This document shows positions 35,278-45,962 of a stretch of DNA of 64,000 nt, piece after piece. The stretch's first letter is position 1. The number at the start of each line of letters is the position of its first letter. The position numbers and the translations under genes are program-made. The notes below the pieces were generated by a model, which worked only from the letters and a program-made list of their open reading frames with translations, searched no databases and was not told the DNA's origin. Origin of the DNA: an uncultured Blastocatellia bacterium (lineage in GTDB: Bacteria; Acidobacteriota; Blastocatellia; HR10); NCBI GenBank assembly GCA_937934295.1, contig CALHAI010000011.1:1-64000 (forward strand), read 5' to 3'.

Positions 35278-36942
35278 TCACGGGCTCGTGAACGAGCGCA
35301 GTGCGTGCGCTCGCGACGGATGGCGGAGCTTCTTGATGGCCTTGGCCTCGATCTGCCGAATGCGTTCGCGCGTGACGCGAAGTCTCCGCCCGATCTCCTC
35401 CAGGGTATATTCCTGATCGTACGGTGGAAGCCCGAAGCGCATGCGCAGGATCAACGCTTCGCGCTCACTGAGCAAGCGCAAGGCCTCTTCGGTCACCCGC
35501 CACCGATCGGCCATGAGGACGTTCTCGACCGGGCTCTTGATCATCTTATCCTCGATGAAGTGCCCGAGATTGGCTCCCTCGTCATCCCCAATAGGGGTAT
35601 CCAGCGAGATCGGCTCCTGCGCCACTCGGAGCATGTGTGTGACCTTGGTCATTGAGACACCCAAGCGCGTGGCGATCTCTTCCGGGGTCGGTTCTCGCCC
35701 CAATTCCTGCACCAATTGCCGCGAGGTGCGCGCCATGCGGTGGAGCGCTTCGATCATGTGGACCGGGAGGCGAATCGTGCGCGCCTGATCGGCAATGGCG
35801 CGCGTCATGGCCTGCCGAATCCACCACGTCGCATAGGTGGAGAACTTGTATCCGCGCCGCCAATCGAACTTCTCCACAGCCCGCATTAACCCGATGTTCC
35901 CCTCCTGAATGAGGTCGAGGAAGGGCAAGCCCCGATTCAGATGGCGCTTGGCGATCGAGACGACCAAACGCAGATTCGCTTCGATCATCCGCTGGCGCGC
36001 CTCCTCAGCCTCACGCTCCCCTTGCTCGATGCGTTCGCAAAGGCGCGCGAGTTCGCGAGCCGAGAGACCATATCGCGCTTCGAGCGCGCGCACGCGCCGC
36101 CGCGCTTCGTGAAGTCGCTTCCGCAATGACGCCCGACACGTGCGCGTCCGCTGCGCCGCCTCCTCCAACGCGCGCACGAGAGCCACCGCTTGACCGAGCG
36201 CATGAGCCGCCTCGCGCACAGCGCTGATCAACTGTTGGAGAAATCGCGCCGTGAATTCTATGCGACACGCCTGTTCCGCGCCCGCCCCTCGCAGAAATCG
36301 CTCCAGCGCCACACGCGCGCGCCATAACGCCCACGGCCCTTTCGACCCACGTCGCCTCGTCCGCTTCGAGGCCCGATGCAGCATTCGCCCCTCTAACCGA
36401 ACGACGCGCTCCTGAAGACGCGCCGCTTCATCGAGCCATTCCAGAACGGGAGCGAGCATTCGCTCGGCCTGCTCCTCTTCTCCCCCTTCCCCCTCTAACT
36501 CGGCCAGGACGATCACCTCCGAGAGCGGCCGCCCCCGCCCCAATTCCTCTCTCAACGCGAGGACTCGTTGAACGATGAAGGGGACCCGAAAGAGCGCCTT
36601 GAGCACGCGATTCCGCCCGCGCTCGATCTGCCGCGCGAGCCGAACCTCGTCCTCCCGCGTCAGCAACGGGACCATGCTCATCTCCCGGAAATACAGCCGA
36701 AGGGGATCTATCCCCCCTTCTTCCGGCTCCGACTCAGGCACGACCGACTCGTCCTCCGATCTCTCAAGCCTCTCCTCTCCTACCCATTGGATCAGCGCCT
36801 CCTCCTCCTCCAGCTCCGAGAGCGCACGCGGGGAGCCCAAAATCTCTCGGAAGGCCTCTTCATCCTCCGTCAGGGAAAACGTCTCGGCATCTTTCCCTTC
36901 AAAAGCGTGAAACTCCCCCTCAAGCGCGTCTTTGTATCTCAT
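35278..36942 (-). CDS. rpoD: Primary-type sigma-70 factor
   Basis: 554 residues. Region 1.2 is [20 protein letters not shown]; a long charged non-conserved region follows (about 150-300). Region 2 has [32 protein letters not shown] and [15 protein letters not shown]; region 3 has PVHMIEAL and [10 protein letters not shown]; region 4.2 ends in [29 protein letters not shown]. The full set marks a primary or close paralogue sigma. Start ATG has GAGGAG upstream and a TATAAT promoter. Confidence 0.93.
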   Translation of the reverse strand: MRYKDALEGEFHAFEGKDAETFSLTEDEEAFREILGSPRALSELEEEEALIQWVGEERLERSEDESVVPESEPEEGGIDPLRLYFREMSMVPLLTREDEVRLARQIERGRNRVLKALFRVPFIVQRVLALREELGRGRPLSEVIVLAELEGEGGEEEQAERMLAPVLEWLDEAARLQERVVRLEGRMLHRASKRTRRRGSKGPWALWRARVALERFLRGAGAEQACRIEFTARFLQQLISAVREAAHALGQAVALVRALEEAAQRTRTCRASLRKRLHEARRRVRALEARYGLSARELARLCERIEQGEREAEEARQRMIEANLRLVVSIAKRHLNRGLPFLDLIQEGNIGLMRAVEKFDWRRGYKFSTYATWWIRQAMTRAIADQARTIRLPVHMIEALHRMARTSRQLVQELGREPTPEEIATRLGVSMTKVTHMLRVAQEPISLDTPIGDDEGANLGHFIEDKMIKSPVENVLMADRWRVTEEALRLLSEREALILRMRFGLPPYDQEYTLEEIGRRLRVTRERIRQIEAKAIKKLRHPSRAHALRSFTSP

Positions 36943-37035
36943 AGGTCGGTCTCCTCAGGCGGGCTCTCCCTGTCCGCATCGCTGCAGACCTCGCGACCTC
37001 GACCCCCGAGCCATCTCCAACAAGCTGAACGGCTT

Positions 37036-37064
37036 ATTATACTTATCTGGCCATCGAAACGCAA
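37036..37064 (-). promoter_or_regulatory. Promoter of the sigma-70 gene
   Basis: On the minus strand TTGCGT, 17 bp, then perfect TATAAT, about 94 bp upstream of the start codon. Confidence 0.5.
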
Positions 37065-37205
37065 CGACTTTTTGTTCCCTCCCCTCCTCTCATCGGGAAC
37101 CGCGATTACGCCCCACTCAATTTCAGCAACACGGCCTGCTGGAAAGGACGCAGTAGAAGTGGCGGCGTAGTGAGGGCGAAAAGCGAGCATTCTTTGGCTT
37201 TTTCT

Positions 37206-37234
37206 TTGGCTTTTGAGGGAACCGAATTTATAAT
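37206..37234 (+). promoter_or_regulatory. Promoter of the ECF sigma operon
   Basis: TTGGCT, 17 bp, then perfect TATAAT, about 70 bp upstream of the ECF sigma start. GGAACC inside the spacer recalls an ECF -35 element, so the gene could also be autoregulated; no matching -10 is obvious. Confidence 0.5.
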
Positions 37235-37303
37235 GTGCAAGCAACGGCATCGGAGGAGGAGGCATCGCAGTAGGCGAGATCGGGATGCGTTTGCTGCGAT
37301 GCT

Positions 37304-37867
37304 ATGGGTTACGAAATGGTGGTCACGAAAACAGCAGACAGCTTCACCGATCTCGAACTCGCGGCCCAATCGGCAGCGGGGGATGTCGCGGCGTTTGAGC
37401 GCTTGTACGAGTTGCATCGGCGTCGCGTGTATTCGTTGTGCCTGAGGATGCTGGGGAACACGGCCGATGCTGAGGATATGACGCAGGAGGTGTTCCTGCA
37501 GGTGTTCCGCAAGATCGGGACCTTTCGTGGAGAAGCGGCGTTCACGACCTGGCTTCACCGCTTGGTAGTGAACCAGGTGCTCATGCACTGGCGCAAGCGG
37601 GGGATTCGACTGGAAGAGACGACCGAGGAAGGCGATGTGGGCGAAGTCGCGCGACCGCGTCCTCTGCCGATGCTCGATCGTATCGCCTTGGAACAAGCCA
37701 TTCGAAGATTACCGCCCGGGTATCGCATGGTGTTTCTTCTGCACGACGTCGAGGGGTATGAACACGAGGAGATCGCGGTCATGCTTGGCTGCAGCGTGGG
37801 CACTTCAAAATCGCAGCTTCACAAGGCGCGGTTGAAACTCCGACGTCTCTTGCAAGGGGAGGGGTGA
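37304..37867 (+). CDS. ECF sigma factor
   Basis: 187 residues. Region 2 includes [29 protein letters not shown] and the [12 protein letters not shown] part; region 4 reads [28 protein letters not shown] with the HTH. It starts the sigma / anti-sigma pair. ATG at 37304; a GTG at 37319 is also possible. Confidence 0.93.
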   Translation: MGYEMVVTKTADSFTDLELAAQSAAGDVAAFERLYELHRRRVYSLCLRMLGNTADAEDMTQEVFLQVFRKIGTFRGEAAFTTWLHRLVVNQVLMHWRKRGIRLEETTEEGDVGEVARPRPLPMLDRIALEQAIRRLPPGYRMVFLLHDVEGYEHEEIAVMLGCSVGTSKSQLHKARLKLRRLLQGEG

Positions 37868-37870
37868 GCG

Positions 37871-38569
37871 ATGGCCTGTGCGAAATATCAAGATCGGCTC
37901 TCCGACTACATTGACGGCTTCCTCTCGGAGCGCGAGCGACTCGACGTGGAACGGCACTTGCGAGAATGCGGAGATTGTCGGACGATTTGTGAGGATCTGC
38001 TCTACATTCGCCAGCTCAGTCGCGAGCTACCTGAATACGAGCCAAGCCCTCAGCTCTGGGAGCGGATCGCGGCGGCGATTGCAGCCGAGACGCGAGCGGA
38101 TTCGCACAGTGTCTCCAAGGGGGTCCAGCGATTGTGGACGCGACCGATTTTCGCTGCGGCCGCCGTCGCCGTGATCGCCCTGTTAGTGGGAGCGCTCCTT
38201 CGATCCCGTTCTCCCGTTCTGGAATCTCAAGAGGCGCGTGTCTCGCCGCCCGTCCAGTGGAGCGCCCTTACGCCTTCGCTTTTGGAGATTCAACCGGCCG
38301 GACTCATCCTCATTCATAAGCCCACGGTGGAGAGTGAGATCGTGCAGCGACGGATTGAAGCGTTGGAGCGTCAGATTCGGCAGCGACGTCCATTCTGGGA
38401 TGCGGAGACCGAAGCCTGCTTCCGGCGTGCTCTGGAAACGGTCGAGCGCTCCCTCACGCATTGTCGCCAGGGCTTAGAACGTGACCCTGAGGACGCGGTC
38501 CTTCGGGAACTCTATCTGGGCGCTTTGAAAGCCAAGCTCGAGCTGCTGAAGCGGTTCTCCGATCTGTAG
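37871..38569 (+). CDS. Zinc-finger anti-sigma factor with one TM
   Basis: 232 residues starting 3 bp after the ECF stop. The N-terminal ZAS motif has His29, Cys33 and Cys36 (HLRECGDC), with an earlier Cys3. One TM at about 93-110. The C-terminal periplasmic part is Arg/Glu-rich and helical. It should hold the ECF sigma at the membrane until a signal releases it. Confidence 0.88.
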   Translation: MACAKYQDRLSDYIDGFLSERERLDVERHLRECGDCRTICEDLLYIRQLSRELPEYEPSPQLWERIAAAIAAETRADSHSVSKGVQRLWTRPIFAAAAVAVIALLVGALLRSRSPVLESQEARVSPPVQWSALTPSLLEIQPAGLILIHKPTVESEIVQRRIEALERQIRQRRPFWDAETEACFRRALETVERSLTHCRQGLERDPEDAVLRELYLGALKAKLELLKRFSDL

Positions 38570-38593
38570 CATGAGCCGTCACGTGCCTCCAAT

Positions 38594-39376
38594 GTGATGA
38601 TGAGATGGCAGACCGGCAAAAGGAGGATCGCCGTTCTGAAGCTCGGCCTTACTGGATTGCTCTGTGGGGGGGTCGCTCTTCCTGCTCCGATCCCCGCCCA
38701 GGTGCGCGTGGAGTCCGCACGATCTCAACCAGTGGTACGGACATTCCCTGTCGGTTCGACCCCAAGCGTCGTGCTTGTGAACACCTCGCTTCGAGGGAAC
38801 GTCTCCGTACAAGCGTGGGCGCGTCAGGAGATTCAACTCGCAATGACGGCGGCCTCTTCCAGCGCGCGCGTGGACATCCGTTTCTCCAACGACATCCTGA
38901 CTGTGAAGGTCCAAAAGCGTCGCGCGACCGGCCTTGATGTGGTGGACCTGGATGTGAAGGTTCCCGCTGACTGTGCTATCGAAGCTTCGACCATCGGCGG
39001 AAAGATCCGCGTTCACGGTGCGCGGGGTCATATGAAGCTCTCGACGATGGAGGGCGACATCGAGCTGGTGGACATCTCATCCCCGAATATTGACGCCATG
39101 AGTGTGACGACGGGACGCATTGTATTCTCCGGGAGCCTCCACGAGCGCGGCACCTATACCTTCTACTCCGGCGCGGGAACGATCGAGATCGCCGTCCCGA
39201 AGCGAAGCTCGTTCACTCTTGATGCCTCAACCCACGAGGGGCACATCGAAGCCGAAGGCGTCCGCTTACAAACGCGCTCACACACGCCCTCACATTTGCA
39301 AGGGGTTGCCGAGACCGGAAGCGCTCTCCTCAAACTCCGGACTCACTCTGGCCGCATCCGCGTGCGACCTCGGTGA
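38594..39376 (+). CDS. Secreted DUF4097-like beta protein
   Basis: 260 residues with a signal peptide (LKLGLTGLLCGGVALPAP). The mature part is a repetitive beta structure typical of DUF4097 (SVVLVNTSLRGNVSVQAW, IGGKIRVHGARGHMKLSTMEG, VTTGRIVFSG, STHEGHIEA). Such proteins often sit next to ECF or LiaRS-like stress systems. It is the third gene of the ECF unit, so probably an envelope-stress output. Confidence 0.75.
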   Translation: MMMRWQTGKRRIAVLKLGLTGLLCGGVALPAPIPAQVRVESARSQPVVRTFPVGSTPSVVLVNTSLRGNVSVQAWARQEIQLAMTAASSSARVDIRFSNDILTVKVQKRRATGLDVVDLDVKVPADCAIEASTIGGKIRVHGARGHMKLSTMEGDIELVDISSPNIDAMSVTTGRIVFSGSLHERGTYTFYSGAGTIEIAVPKRSSFTLDASTHEGHIEAEGVRLQTRSHTPSHLQGVAETGSALLKLRTHSGRIRVRPR

Positions 39377-39402
39377 ACTCCAAAGGTCCTCGAGATCCTT
39401 CC

Positions 39403-39612
39403 CTAGAAGACGAATAAGATGATCTGCTGAGGAGTCGAGACAGGGGCCAAAATGGCGATGAGCACGGCGCCGGCGAAGACCCCGATATTGAGAACCGCAG
39501 GCGACAGACCCAAGGCGACCATGATGAGAATAATGAGTGAAGGCAGGATCGAAACACTTCCCAGGACCAGCGAGATCATCCCCATCGTCACAACTGCATG
39601 TCCCTTCCTCAT
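39403..39612 (-). CDS. Small two-TM membrane protein
   Basis: 69 residues from ATG 39612, which follows GGAGGA. Two hydrophobic helices (ISLVLGSVSILPSLIILIMVA and VFAGAVLIAILAP). No family recognised. Confidence 0.55.
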   Translation of the reverse strand: MRKGHAVVTMGMISLVLGSVSILPSLIILIMVALGLSPAVLNIGVFAGAVLIAILAPVSTPQQIILFVF

Positions 39613-39722
39613 TGCTTCCTCCTCCCTCAGATGAAACCTCCGCAGCCCCAAGAAGGCTCGTCAAGTATACTTCAACTTTTCACCTTCAGCAAGGGCTTTT
39701 TTCTTCCCTCATCTGGCCGCGC

Positions 39723-39962
39723 TCACCCATGGAAGGCACCGACCGGAGCGATCCTCACATGGACAGGACTGATCTTGCGGTAATACGCCCCGGACAGCAC
39801 CACATACCGATCCTCGGGGTGTTGCCCGAGTCGCTGCACACAATCGGCGCAGGCGATGGGAGCGTGCGAGAGGAGTTGGAGGTCTTCCGCGGGATTCCGC
39901 TCGGGCAAGAAGAGAGTGAGCTCTCGTTGACAGAAGGAACAGGATCGCGTCAGCGTGGTCAT
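39723..39962 (-). CDS. Small zinc-ribbon protein
   Basis: 79 residues with two CxxC pairs (CSFC near 8-11, CADC near 38-41) forming a likely zinc ribbon. No signal peptide. Function unknown. It follows the inositol monophosphatase gene on the same strand with an 18-bp gap. Confidence 0.55.
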   Translation of the reverse strand: MTTLTRSCSFCQRELTLFLPERNPAEDLQLLSHAPIACADCVQRLGQHPEDRYVVLSGAYYRKISPVHVRIAPVGAFHG

Positions 39963-39980
39963 CGTCCATCTCCCCCTCCC

Positions 39981-40766
39981 TCAGGTTCTGGTCAGGACAG
40001 CGATCATCTCCTCGTGGATGAGGCCATTGCTAGCCAAGATCTCCGGCTCGGAGAGGCGGAATGGGCTCCCATCGAAGCGGGTGACACGTCCGCCGGCCTC
40101 CTCAACCATGAGGGCGCCCGCCGCCATGTCCCAGGGTCTTAATCCCAATTCCCAGAAGCCGTCGAAACGCCCACAGGCCAGATAGCAGAGATCGAGCACG
40201 GCCGACCCATCGCGCCGGATCGCTTGAGCCGTCTTCACGAATCGAGCGAAATACGTCAGGCTCTCATCGGGCTGATTGCGGATGGTGTAGGGGAAGCCCG
40301 TCGCGAGCAACCCCTTGGCCAACGCCTCCGTGTGCGAGACGCGAATCGGGCGACCGTTGAGCGTCGCCCCAGCTCCGCGCTCGGCCATGAAGAGTTCCTC
40401 GCGCAGCGGATCATAAGCGACGCCGAGCACGATCTCCCCCCGATACTCCAAGGCCAGCGTGACGCAAAAGAACGGATACCCATGCGCATAGTTGGTCGTC
40501 CCATCCAGAGGATCAATGAGCCAACGGTATTCGGAGGCCCCGGCGTGATGACCGCTCTCCTCGGCCAGGATCGCATGCCGCGGATAGTGCGCCGCGATCC
40601 GCTCCTTGATGAACGTCTCCGAGAGGAGGTCAGCTTCGGTCACAAGATCGATCGGACTCGACTTATAGCGGACGTCTACGGCCCGGCCGAAATGATCTCG
40701 AAGAAGCGCGCCCGCCTCGCGGGCCGTCTCCACGGCGAAATCGAGCAAGCTACTGGTTCGGAGCAT
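39981..40766 (-). CDS. suhB: Inositol monophosphatase family protein
   Basis: 261 residues. Metal motifs DLVTEAD, EES, DPLDGTTNY and WELGLRPWDMAAGALM are all intact, as in Mg2+-dependent inositol-1-phosphatase/SuhB. Substrates may be inositol phosphate or related sugar phosphates. The 5' end overlaps the VWFA gene by 17 bp. Confidence 0.93.
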   Translation of the reverse strand: MLRTSSLLDFAVETAREAGALLRDHFGRAVDVRYKSSPIDLVTEADLLSETFIKERIAAHYPRHAILAEESGHHAGASEYRWLIDPLDGTTNYAHGYPFFCVTLALEYRGEIVLGVAYDPLREELFMAERGAGATLNGRPIRVSHTEALAKGLLATGFPYTIRNQPDESLTYFARFVKTAQAIRRDGSAVLDLCYLACGRFDGFWELGLRPWDMAAGALMVEEAGGRVTRFDGSPFRLSEPEILASNGLIHEEMIAVLTRT

Positions 40767-41766
40767 AGTACCCCTCTCGCGCGATCGCGATGTAAGCCGG
40801 ATTCCCCGTCATCACGCGGATTCGCCGAAAACGCCCATCGCGCGCCATGTTCTTCGGCACATAGCGCAGAATATACTGCGTGCTCAGCTCTTCGGCGATC
40901 TGCGCGTATGCCTCCCTCAACTCGGATTGCTCCAAGGGGAAGTAGATCCGTCCGCCCGTCTTCTCCGCCAATTCGATGAGTTGCTCCTCGGCCTGATCAA
41001 GCACCTGCAGGTAGAGCCGAATGTAGAAATCATTCGGATCAAGCGGCCGGAAGATGAACGGCGAGCGCTCGCCTTTCAGGAAAGCGCGAATGGCCTTCGT
41101 CTTGCTGATCACGTAGACGACGGCCTCGGCCCGCCGCACGGCTTCCAGGGCCTCCTCGAATGTCTTTTGATCCGGCCCCTCGTAGGTGTCCACCCCATCC
41201 GTGAAGAGGAGGATCGCACGCCGTCCCTCGACGGTCTTGAGTTTATTCGCCGCCACAGAGAGCGCTTTGTAGAAGGCCGTGTTCCCCACAGCCGGCAATT
41301 GAAAGAGCGCGCGCTGCAGGCGCAACTTATCGGTCTCCCAATCGAGCACTTCCTCGACCTTGTGATTGAAGCGGATGATCGCGACGCGATCCTTCGGTCC
41401 CAAGGCATTGAGGAACGCCAAAGCGGCGAGGCGAATGTCGTTGATCTCCGTGGCGACGCTTCCGGAAACGTCAATGAGCAAGACGACGTTCACCGGCACC
41501 GTGCCGACGGCGAAATCCGTGATCTCTTGTCGCACACCGTCTTCGTACAGGATGAAATCGTAGCGGCTGAGGCCTCGGATCAGGCGCCCGTATCGGTCAC
41601 GCACGGTCACCGGGACAATCACTTCGGTCGCCTCCAACGTCACCGTCGTCTCATCCGGCTCCTTCGCCGCTTTGGGCCGCTCGGATGGAAGGCGCCGACC
41701 GCTTTGCGCCCATGCGCCGCCGAACACAAGCAGCAGCACAATCACACACCACTTCCCGCGCCGCAT
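40750..41766 (-). CDS. Secreted VWFA protein (Acidobacterial VWFA-related family)
   Basis: 338 residues. A signal peptide (WCVIVLLLVFGGAWAQ), then a beta lead-in (VIVPVTVRDRYGRLIRGL) and a von Willebrand A domain with MIDAS residues DVSGSVA and a later TDGVD. The lead-in phrase plus VWA is the pattern named after Acidobacteria and the best lineage clue here. Binding partner unknown. Start ATG 41766; the frame is open for 150 bp more upstream. Confidence 0.85.
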   Translation of the reverse strand: MRRGKWCVIVLLLVFGGAWAQSGRRLPSERPKAAKEPDETTVTLEATEVIVPVTVRDRYGRLIRGLSRYDFILYEDGVRQEITDFAVGTVPVNVVLLIDVSGSVATEINDIRLAALAFLNALGPKDRVAIIRFNHKVEEVLDWETDKLRLQRALFQLPAVGNTAFYKALSVAANKLKTVEGRRAILLFTDGVDTYEGPDQKTFEEALEAVRRAEAVVYVISKTKAIRAFLKGERSPFIFRPLDPNDFYIRLYLQVLDQAEEQLIELAEKTGGRIYFPLEQSELREAYAQIAEELSTQYILRYVPKNMARDGRFRRIRVMTGNPAYIAIAREGYYAPNQ

Positions 41767-41915
41767 AAGATTTCCATTATGGCAGATGCTCCCACACTGA
41801 CGGAAGTTCGCACGAGTGTCGAACGCGCCTACCGCACCACCGAAGTGAGGTTTGACAGCGCCTCGGAGGTGTGCTAGCTTGGCCCCTCGAAGGCGTCTCA
41901 GCAGATGCGCCGACA

Positions 41916-42842
41916 ATGGCCATGCAGCGGGGGACGACCCTACGGCACTGGCTCGAATATGTACCCGCTTGGCTCATGGTGAAAGCCCTGGGTTGTCTGC
42001 CGCGCTCCTGGGCACTCACCGTCGGGGAGTGGCTCGGACTTCTCACCTACTCAGTCTGGGGCCGACTGCGGCGGGTCGGCCACCGTAACCTCGCGCTCGT
42101 CTTCCCACAGATGAGTCCCCGCGAACGACGCCATCTCCTTCGGCGCGCCTTTCGGAACCTGGGACGGCTGCTGGGCGAATTCAGCCAATTCCCCACGCTG
42201 ACGCGCGAGACGATTCGCACGATCGTCACGTACGAGGGATTGGAACACTACGAGCGCGCGCGGGCGCAAGGGCGCGGCGTGCTCATCCTCACAGCCCACT
42301 TCGGCGCGTGGGAACTGAGCGCCTTCGCTCACGCCCTCTATGGTTATCGGATGGCTTTTTTGGTTCGGCCTCTGGATAATCCGCTTCTTGACCGCCTGAT
42401 CGAGACCTACCGCACCCTGAGCGGCAATCGTCTCATCCCCAAGCGCGATGCCGCGCGGCGCGTCCTCAGAGCGCTGCGCGAGGGGGAGACGATCGGCATC
42501 CTCATGGACCTGAACACACAACCGCACGAAGGCCTCTTCTGCGACTTCTTCGGACGCCCCGCGTGCACGTCTCCCCTTCTCGCCCATCTGGCGTTGCGCA
42601 CGGAAGCCCCCATCGTCCCCGGCTTCCTCATCTGGGATGAGCGGACGCGCACGCACGTGCTCCATTTCGATCCGCCCATCCCCCTCATCCGAACCGGTGA
42701 TCCCGAACGCGATGTCCGACTCAATACCGAGCGCTTCAATACGGTCTTGGAGTCCTTCATCCGCCGCTACCCCGATCACTGGCTTTGGGTCCACAAACGA
42801 TGGCACACGCGCCCTCCGGGCGAGCCTCCGCTTTACGAATGA
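41916..42842 (+). CDS. LpxL/HtrB-type lipid A acyltransferase
   Basis: About 308 residues. HxxxxE motif as HFGAWEL, GILMDLN and a C-terminal DHWLWVHKRW, all typical of the LpxL/LpxM family that adds acyl chains to lipid A precursors at the inner membrane. It indicates a lipopolysaccharide-containing envelope. The start is uncertain (41871 or 41916); no clear ribosome site. Confidence 0.9.
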   Translation: MAMQRGTTLRHWLEYVPAWLMVKALGCLPRSWALTVGEWLGLLTYSVWGRLRRVGHRNLALVFPQMSPRERRHLLRRAFRNLGRLLGEFSQFPTLTRETIRTIVTYEGLEHYERARAQGRGVLILTAHFGAWELSAFAHALYGYRMAFLVRPLDNPLLDRLIETYRTLSGNRLIPKRDAARRVLRALREGETIGILMDLNTQPHEGLFCDFFGRPACTSPLLAHLALRTEAPIVPGFLIWDERTRTHVLHFDPPIPLIRTGDPERDVRLNTERFNTVLESFIRRYPDHWLWVHKRWHTRPPGEPPLYE

Positions 42843-42879
42843 CACGCTGCGGGCGAAACGCCGCTCCGAGCCGCTCGCC

Positions 42880-44568
42880 TCAGCGCTTCAACATGGCGTC
42901 CCGTTTAGCCTTGAACTCCGTCCCCGGATACCACTCCGGCCACCGATCGTCGTTGGCCACGCGATGGCCCACCAGGAAGAGCAATCGCAGATCCTCGACA
43001 GCGCCGCTCAAATCCCAACTCGGGTCGAATTCATCCTGCGGCTTGTGATAACGCTCGGCCGTATACCGGCGCCGCACCTCTAAGCCCCAGCCTTCCGGCT
43101 TCCCGATGTACTCGATGCCCGAATCGGTATCGAGCGCCGGGACGCCTTGCTTGGCGAAGCTGAAGTGATCCGACCGATAGAAGAACCCTTTCTCCGGCTC
43201 CGGATCCGGGCGCACCACGCGCCCCTGCTCCGCCGCCACCGCCCGCACATGCTCATCGAGCGTCGAATTCCCCAACCCGATGACCGTGATGTCGCGCGTC
43301 CGACCGTACACGTTCAACCCGTCCATGTTGATAACGGCGACGGTTCGCTCCAACGGATAGAGCGGATTCTCGGCGTAGTATCGAGAGCCCAGCAATCCTT
43401 TCTCTTCGGCCGTCACCGCGAGGAAGAGGATCGAACGCCGAGGCGGTGGCAAGAGGCGCGCATATGCCCGGGCGATCTCCAACAAGCCCGCCGTACCGGA
43501 CGCATTGTCCACCGCGCCGTTGTAGATGCGATCCCCATTGACCTCAGGCCCGATCCCCAGATGGTCCCAGTGCGCGACGTAGATGACGTACTCCTCCTTG
43601 AGCTTCGGATCGCTTCCCTCCAGCCGAGCGATCACGTTGCGCGACTCGATCGTGCGCAGCGTGTTCCGCAACGTGAGCGTCATGCGCGCCCCAAGAGGCA
43701 CGGGACGAAAATCCCGACTGACGGCCGCCTTCTTCAGCACTTCCAACTCCTTACCGACCAGCGCAAAGAGCGCCTTCGCGTGCTCATAAGTGATCCACCC
43801 CTCGACGGCACATTTGGACATGTTGCGATCCGGCGCGACGAGATCGAATTGCTCGCCCGTCCAACTGCCGCGCACGACGGCCCACGGATACCCGGCCGGC
43901 TCCGTCTCATGAATGATCAAAGCGCCGGCAGCCCCCAATTCCGCAGCCTTCTCGAACTTGTAGGTCCAGCGTCCGTAGTAGGTCATCGCGCGCCCGCCGA
44001 ACACGCGCTCATCCAATCGCGATGGATCCTTCGGATCGGGCACCGGTGGATCGTTGATGAGGACGACGAGCACCTTCCCCCTCACGTCCGTTCCTTTGAA
44101 ATCGTCCCACTGGAACTCGGGCGCTTGAACACCGTAGCCGACGAAGATGAGATCCGCTTCGACGCTTGAGGTCTCCACGACGCGGCGCGTCCAAGCGACG
44201 AAGTCCTCGCCGTATCGGAGCACCATCCGCTTCCCATTGGCCGTGATTACGAGCGAAGCCGAAGGATCAGCCGTGATCCCGACAAGCGGCACTTTCTGAA
44301 TGTATGTCCCATCGGGGTTCCCCGGCCGCAACCCGAACTGTTGAAACTGCTCGATCAAATAGCGAACCGTCAACTCCTCGCCACGGCTCGCAGGCGCTCT
44401 CCCCTCGAATTCATCGGAGGCGAGGCGCCGAATGTGCGCGGCCAGTCCTTCGGCCGTGATGCGGTCGAGCACTTCTTGAAGCGAAGCCCTCGGCCCGCTC
44501 TGTTGGCAGGCGAAGGCGGAGGACAAAAAGAGCACGAACACCGGCCATCGGCTGAATCGTCTCATCAT
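42880..44568 (-). CDS. M28-family zinc aminopeptidase, probable lipoprotein
   Basis: 562 residues. The signal ([12 protein letters not shown]) ends in a lipobox-like FAC. A PA insert domain (about 150-290) precedes the M28 core with metal ligands in [32 protein letters not shown] and YHKPQDEFD. It removes N-terminal residues from peptides outside the inner membrane. Start ATG 44568 follows GGGAGGGGG. Confidence 0.9.
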   Translation of the reverse strand: MMRRFSRWPVFVLFLSSAFACQQSGPRASLQEVLDRITAEGLAAHIRRLASDEFEGRAPASRGEELTVRYLIEQFQQFGLRPGNPDGTYIQKVPLVGITADPSASLVITANGKRMVLRYGEDFVAWTRRVVETSSVEADLIFVGYGVQAPEFQWDDFKGTDVRGKVLVVLINDPPVPDPKDPSRLDERVFGGRAMTYYGRWTYKFEKAAELGAAGALIIHETEPAGYPWAVVRGSWTGEQFDLVAPDRNMSKCAVEGWITYEHAKALFALVGKELEVLKKAAVSRDFRPVPLGARMTLTLRNTLRTIESRNVIARLEGSDPKLKEEYVIYVAHWDHLGIGPEVNGDRIYNGAVDNASGTAGLLEIARAYARLLPPPRRSILFLAVTAEEKGLLGSRYYAENPLYPLERTVAVINMDGLNVYGRTRDITVIGLGNSTLDEHVRAVAAEQGRVVRPDPEPEKGFFYRSDHFSFAKQGVPALDTDSGIEYIGKPEGWGLEVRRRYTAERYHKPQDEFDPSWDLSGAVEDLRLLFLVGHRVANDDRWPEWYPGTEFKAKRDAMLKR

Positions 44569-44712
44569 TCCCCCTCCCGATGATGTGCGCAATGATCCTC
44601 TATGATAGCAGCGCGCGGCGAGCCGGGCCAGCAGCAGAAGCGGCATTGTGGGTGGGGGAAGCCTCGCGTGCAGATAGCTCGCCCGAGACGCTCGATCCGG
44701 CACGCGCGCTGT

Positions 44713-45906
44713 TCATCGCCGCTTCGTGCGGGGATCCCCTTCTTGCAAGGCTTCGATGATCCTCCGATTGGCTGCCGGGAAGGGGTATCGCCAGAGTTGC
44801 GAACGACGCACCCATCGGACCTTCTGACATCCGAGCGCGCGCGGAGAGCCCTCAAGCGGATGACACTCGAAGACGTGCATCGTGATCCGAAAATGCGAGT
44901 AGGCGTGCCGAATCGTCATGAGCCGGCGTCCGACGCGGACGCGCAGTCCGACCTCCTCTTCGATCTCGCGCGCACAGCAGCGGCGTAAGCTCTCCCCCGA
45001 TTCGCGCTTTCCTCCGGGGAATTCCCACAGGCCACCCAGCAATCCCCCCTCCCGACGCTGTGCGAGGAGCACTTCGCTTTCGAAATCCCGGCGCGCTTTT
45101 CTCCATCGTGGAGGAGGCGTCTCATCGCGCGCTGGAGGATGGCGCCAAATCACACCCACGGCGATCTCATGATGAGGGCGCTTCGGAGTCGCGCTCTTGA
45201 CCGGGAACGCCATCGGCGAGGCGAACTGCCACGCCCGACAGGCGAAGCGCCAACAGCAGCGCTCGCAGTGCGGTGCACGCGGCCGACAGATGAGTGCGCC
45301 CAGGTCCATCAGCGCTTGATTGATTGCTCGCGCACCCCCCTCGGCATTCCCCCCCACCGCTATGAGCGCCGCGACGAAATCCCGAAGTTGCCGCTCGATA
45401 GCACGTCGACGTGGATCCTCCTCGATGGCGAGAATTCGGCAGATGACGCGCCTCACATTGCCATCCAAGACCGGGACGGGTCGGCCAAAGGCGATGCTTG
45501 CGATCGCCGCCGCCGTGTATGGCCCGCATCCGGGCAAGGCCAACAAGCGTGCGGGATCATCGGGGATGCGCCCCCCGTGCTCGCGCATAATTCGCCGCGC
45601 GGCTTCATGCAGATAGCGAGCGCGCGCGTAATAGCCGAGTCCCTCCCACGCTTTTCGCACCTCGTTGAGCGACGCTCGCGCCAGCGTTCGCACATCGGGA
45701 AATCGCCGGAGAAATCGCTCGTAATACGCGCGCACGCGCTCAAGTTGCGTTTGCTGCGACATGTACTCGGCGACGAGTATCCGATACGGGTCCTCCGTCT
45801 GCCGCCAAGGCACATCGCGTCGCACTCCCGCGTGCCACCGCAGGAGCGTCCGCCGCAACCGCTTCATCAACGAAGGATCAGGAGCGCGCTGCGGCGAAGT
45901 GGTCAA
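44713..45906 (-). CDS. mutY: A/G-specific adenine glycosylase MutY
   Basis: 397 residues from a TTG start at 45906 with AAGGAGGGG upstream; an ATG at 45867 is the alternative. The HhH glycosylase has catalytic Glu in AEYMSQQTQ, the LPGCGPYTA helix-hairpin-helix, Asp in VLDGNVRRV and the [4Fe-4S] site C-x6-C-x2-C-x5-C (CRPRAPHCERCCWRFAC). A C-terminal Nudix-like 8-oxoG recognition domain follows (GGLWEFPGGKRESGE). It removes A opposite 8-oxoG. The ogg gene is just upstream. Confidence 0.95.
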   Translation of the reverse strand: MTTSPQRAPDPSLMKRLRRTLLRWHAGVRRDVPWRQTEDPYRILVAEYMSQQTQLERVRAYYERFLRRFPDVRTLARASLNEVRKAWEGLGYYARARYLHEAARRIMREHGGRIPDDPARLLALPGCGPYTAAAIASIAFGRPVPVLDGNVRRVICRILAIEEDPRRRAIERQLRDFVAALIAVGGNAEGGARAINQALMDLGALICRPRAPHCERCCWRFACRAWQFASPMAFPVKSATPKRPHHEIAVGVIWRHPPARDETPPPRWRKARRDFESEVLLAQRREGGLLGGLWEFPGGKRESGESLRRCCAREIEEEVGLRVRVGRRLMTIRHAYSHFRITMHVFECHPLEGSPRALGCQKVRWVRRSQLWRYPFPAANRRIIEALQEGDPRTKRR

Positions 45907-45962
45907 AGGCCCCTCCTTGCGCGCTCTCGACGATGCCCCTTCTGAGCGATTTCGGATCTGGC

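Noticed and set aside
37190-37220. T-rich repeats (TTTCTTTGGC) before the ECF sigma gene as a regulatory repeat array
   Set aside because: Only two imperfect copies; better explained by the promoter spacer and upstream element.
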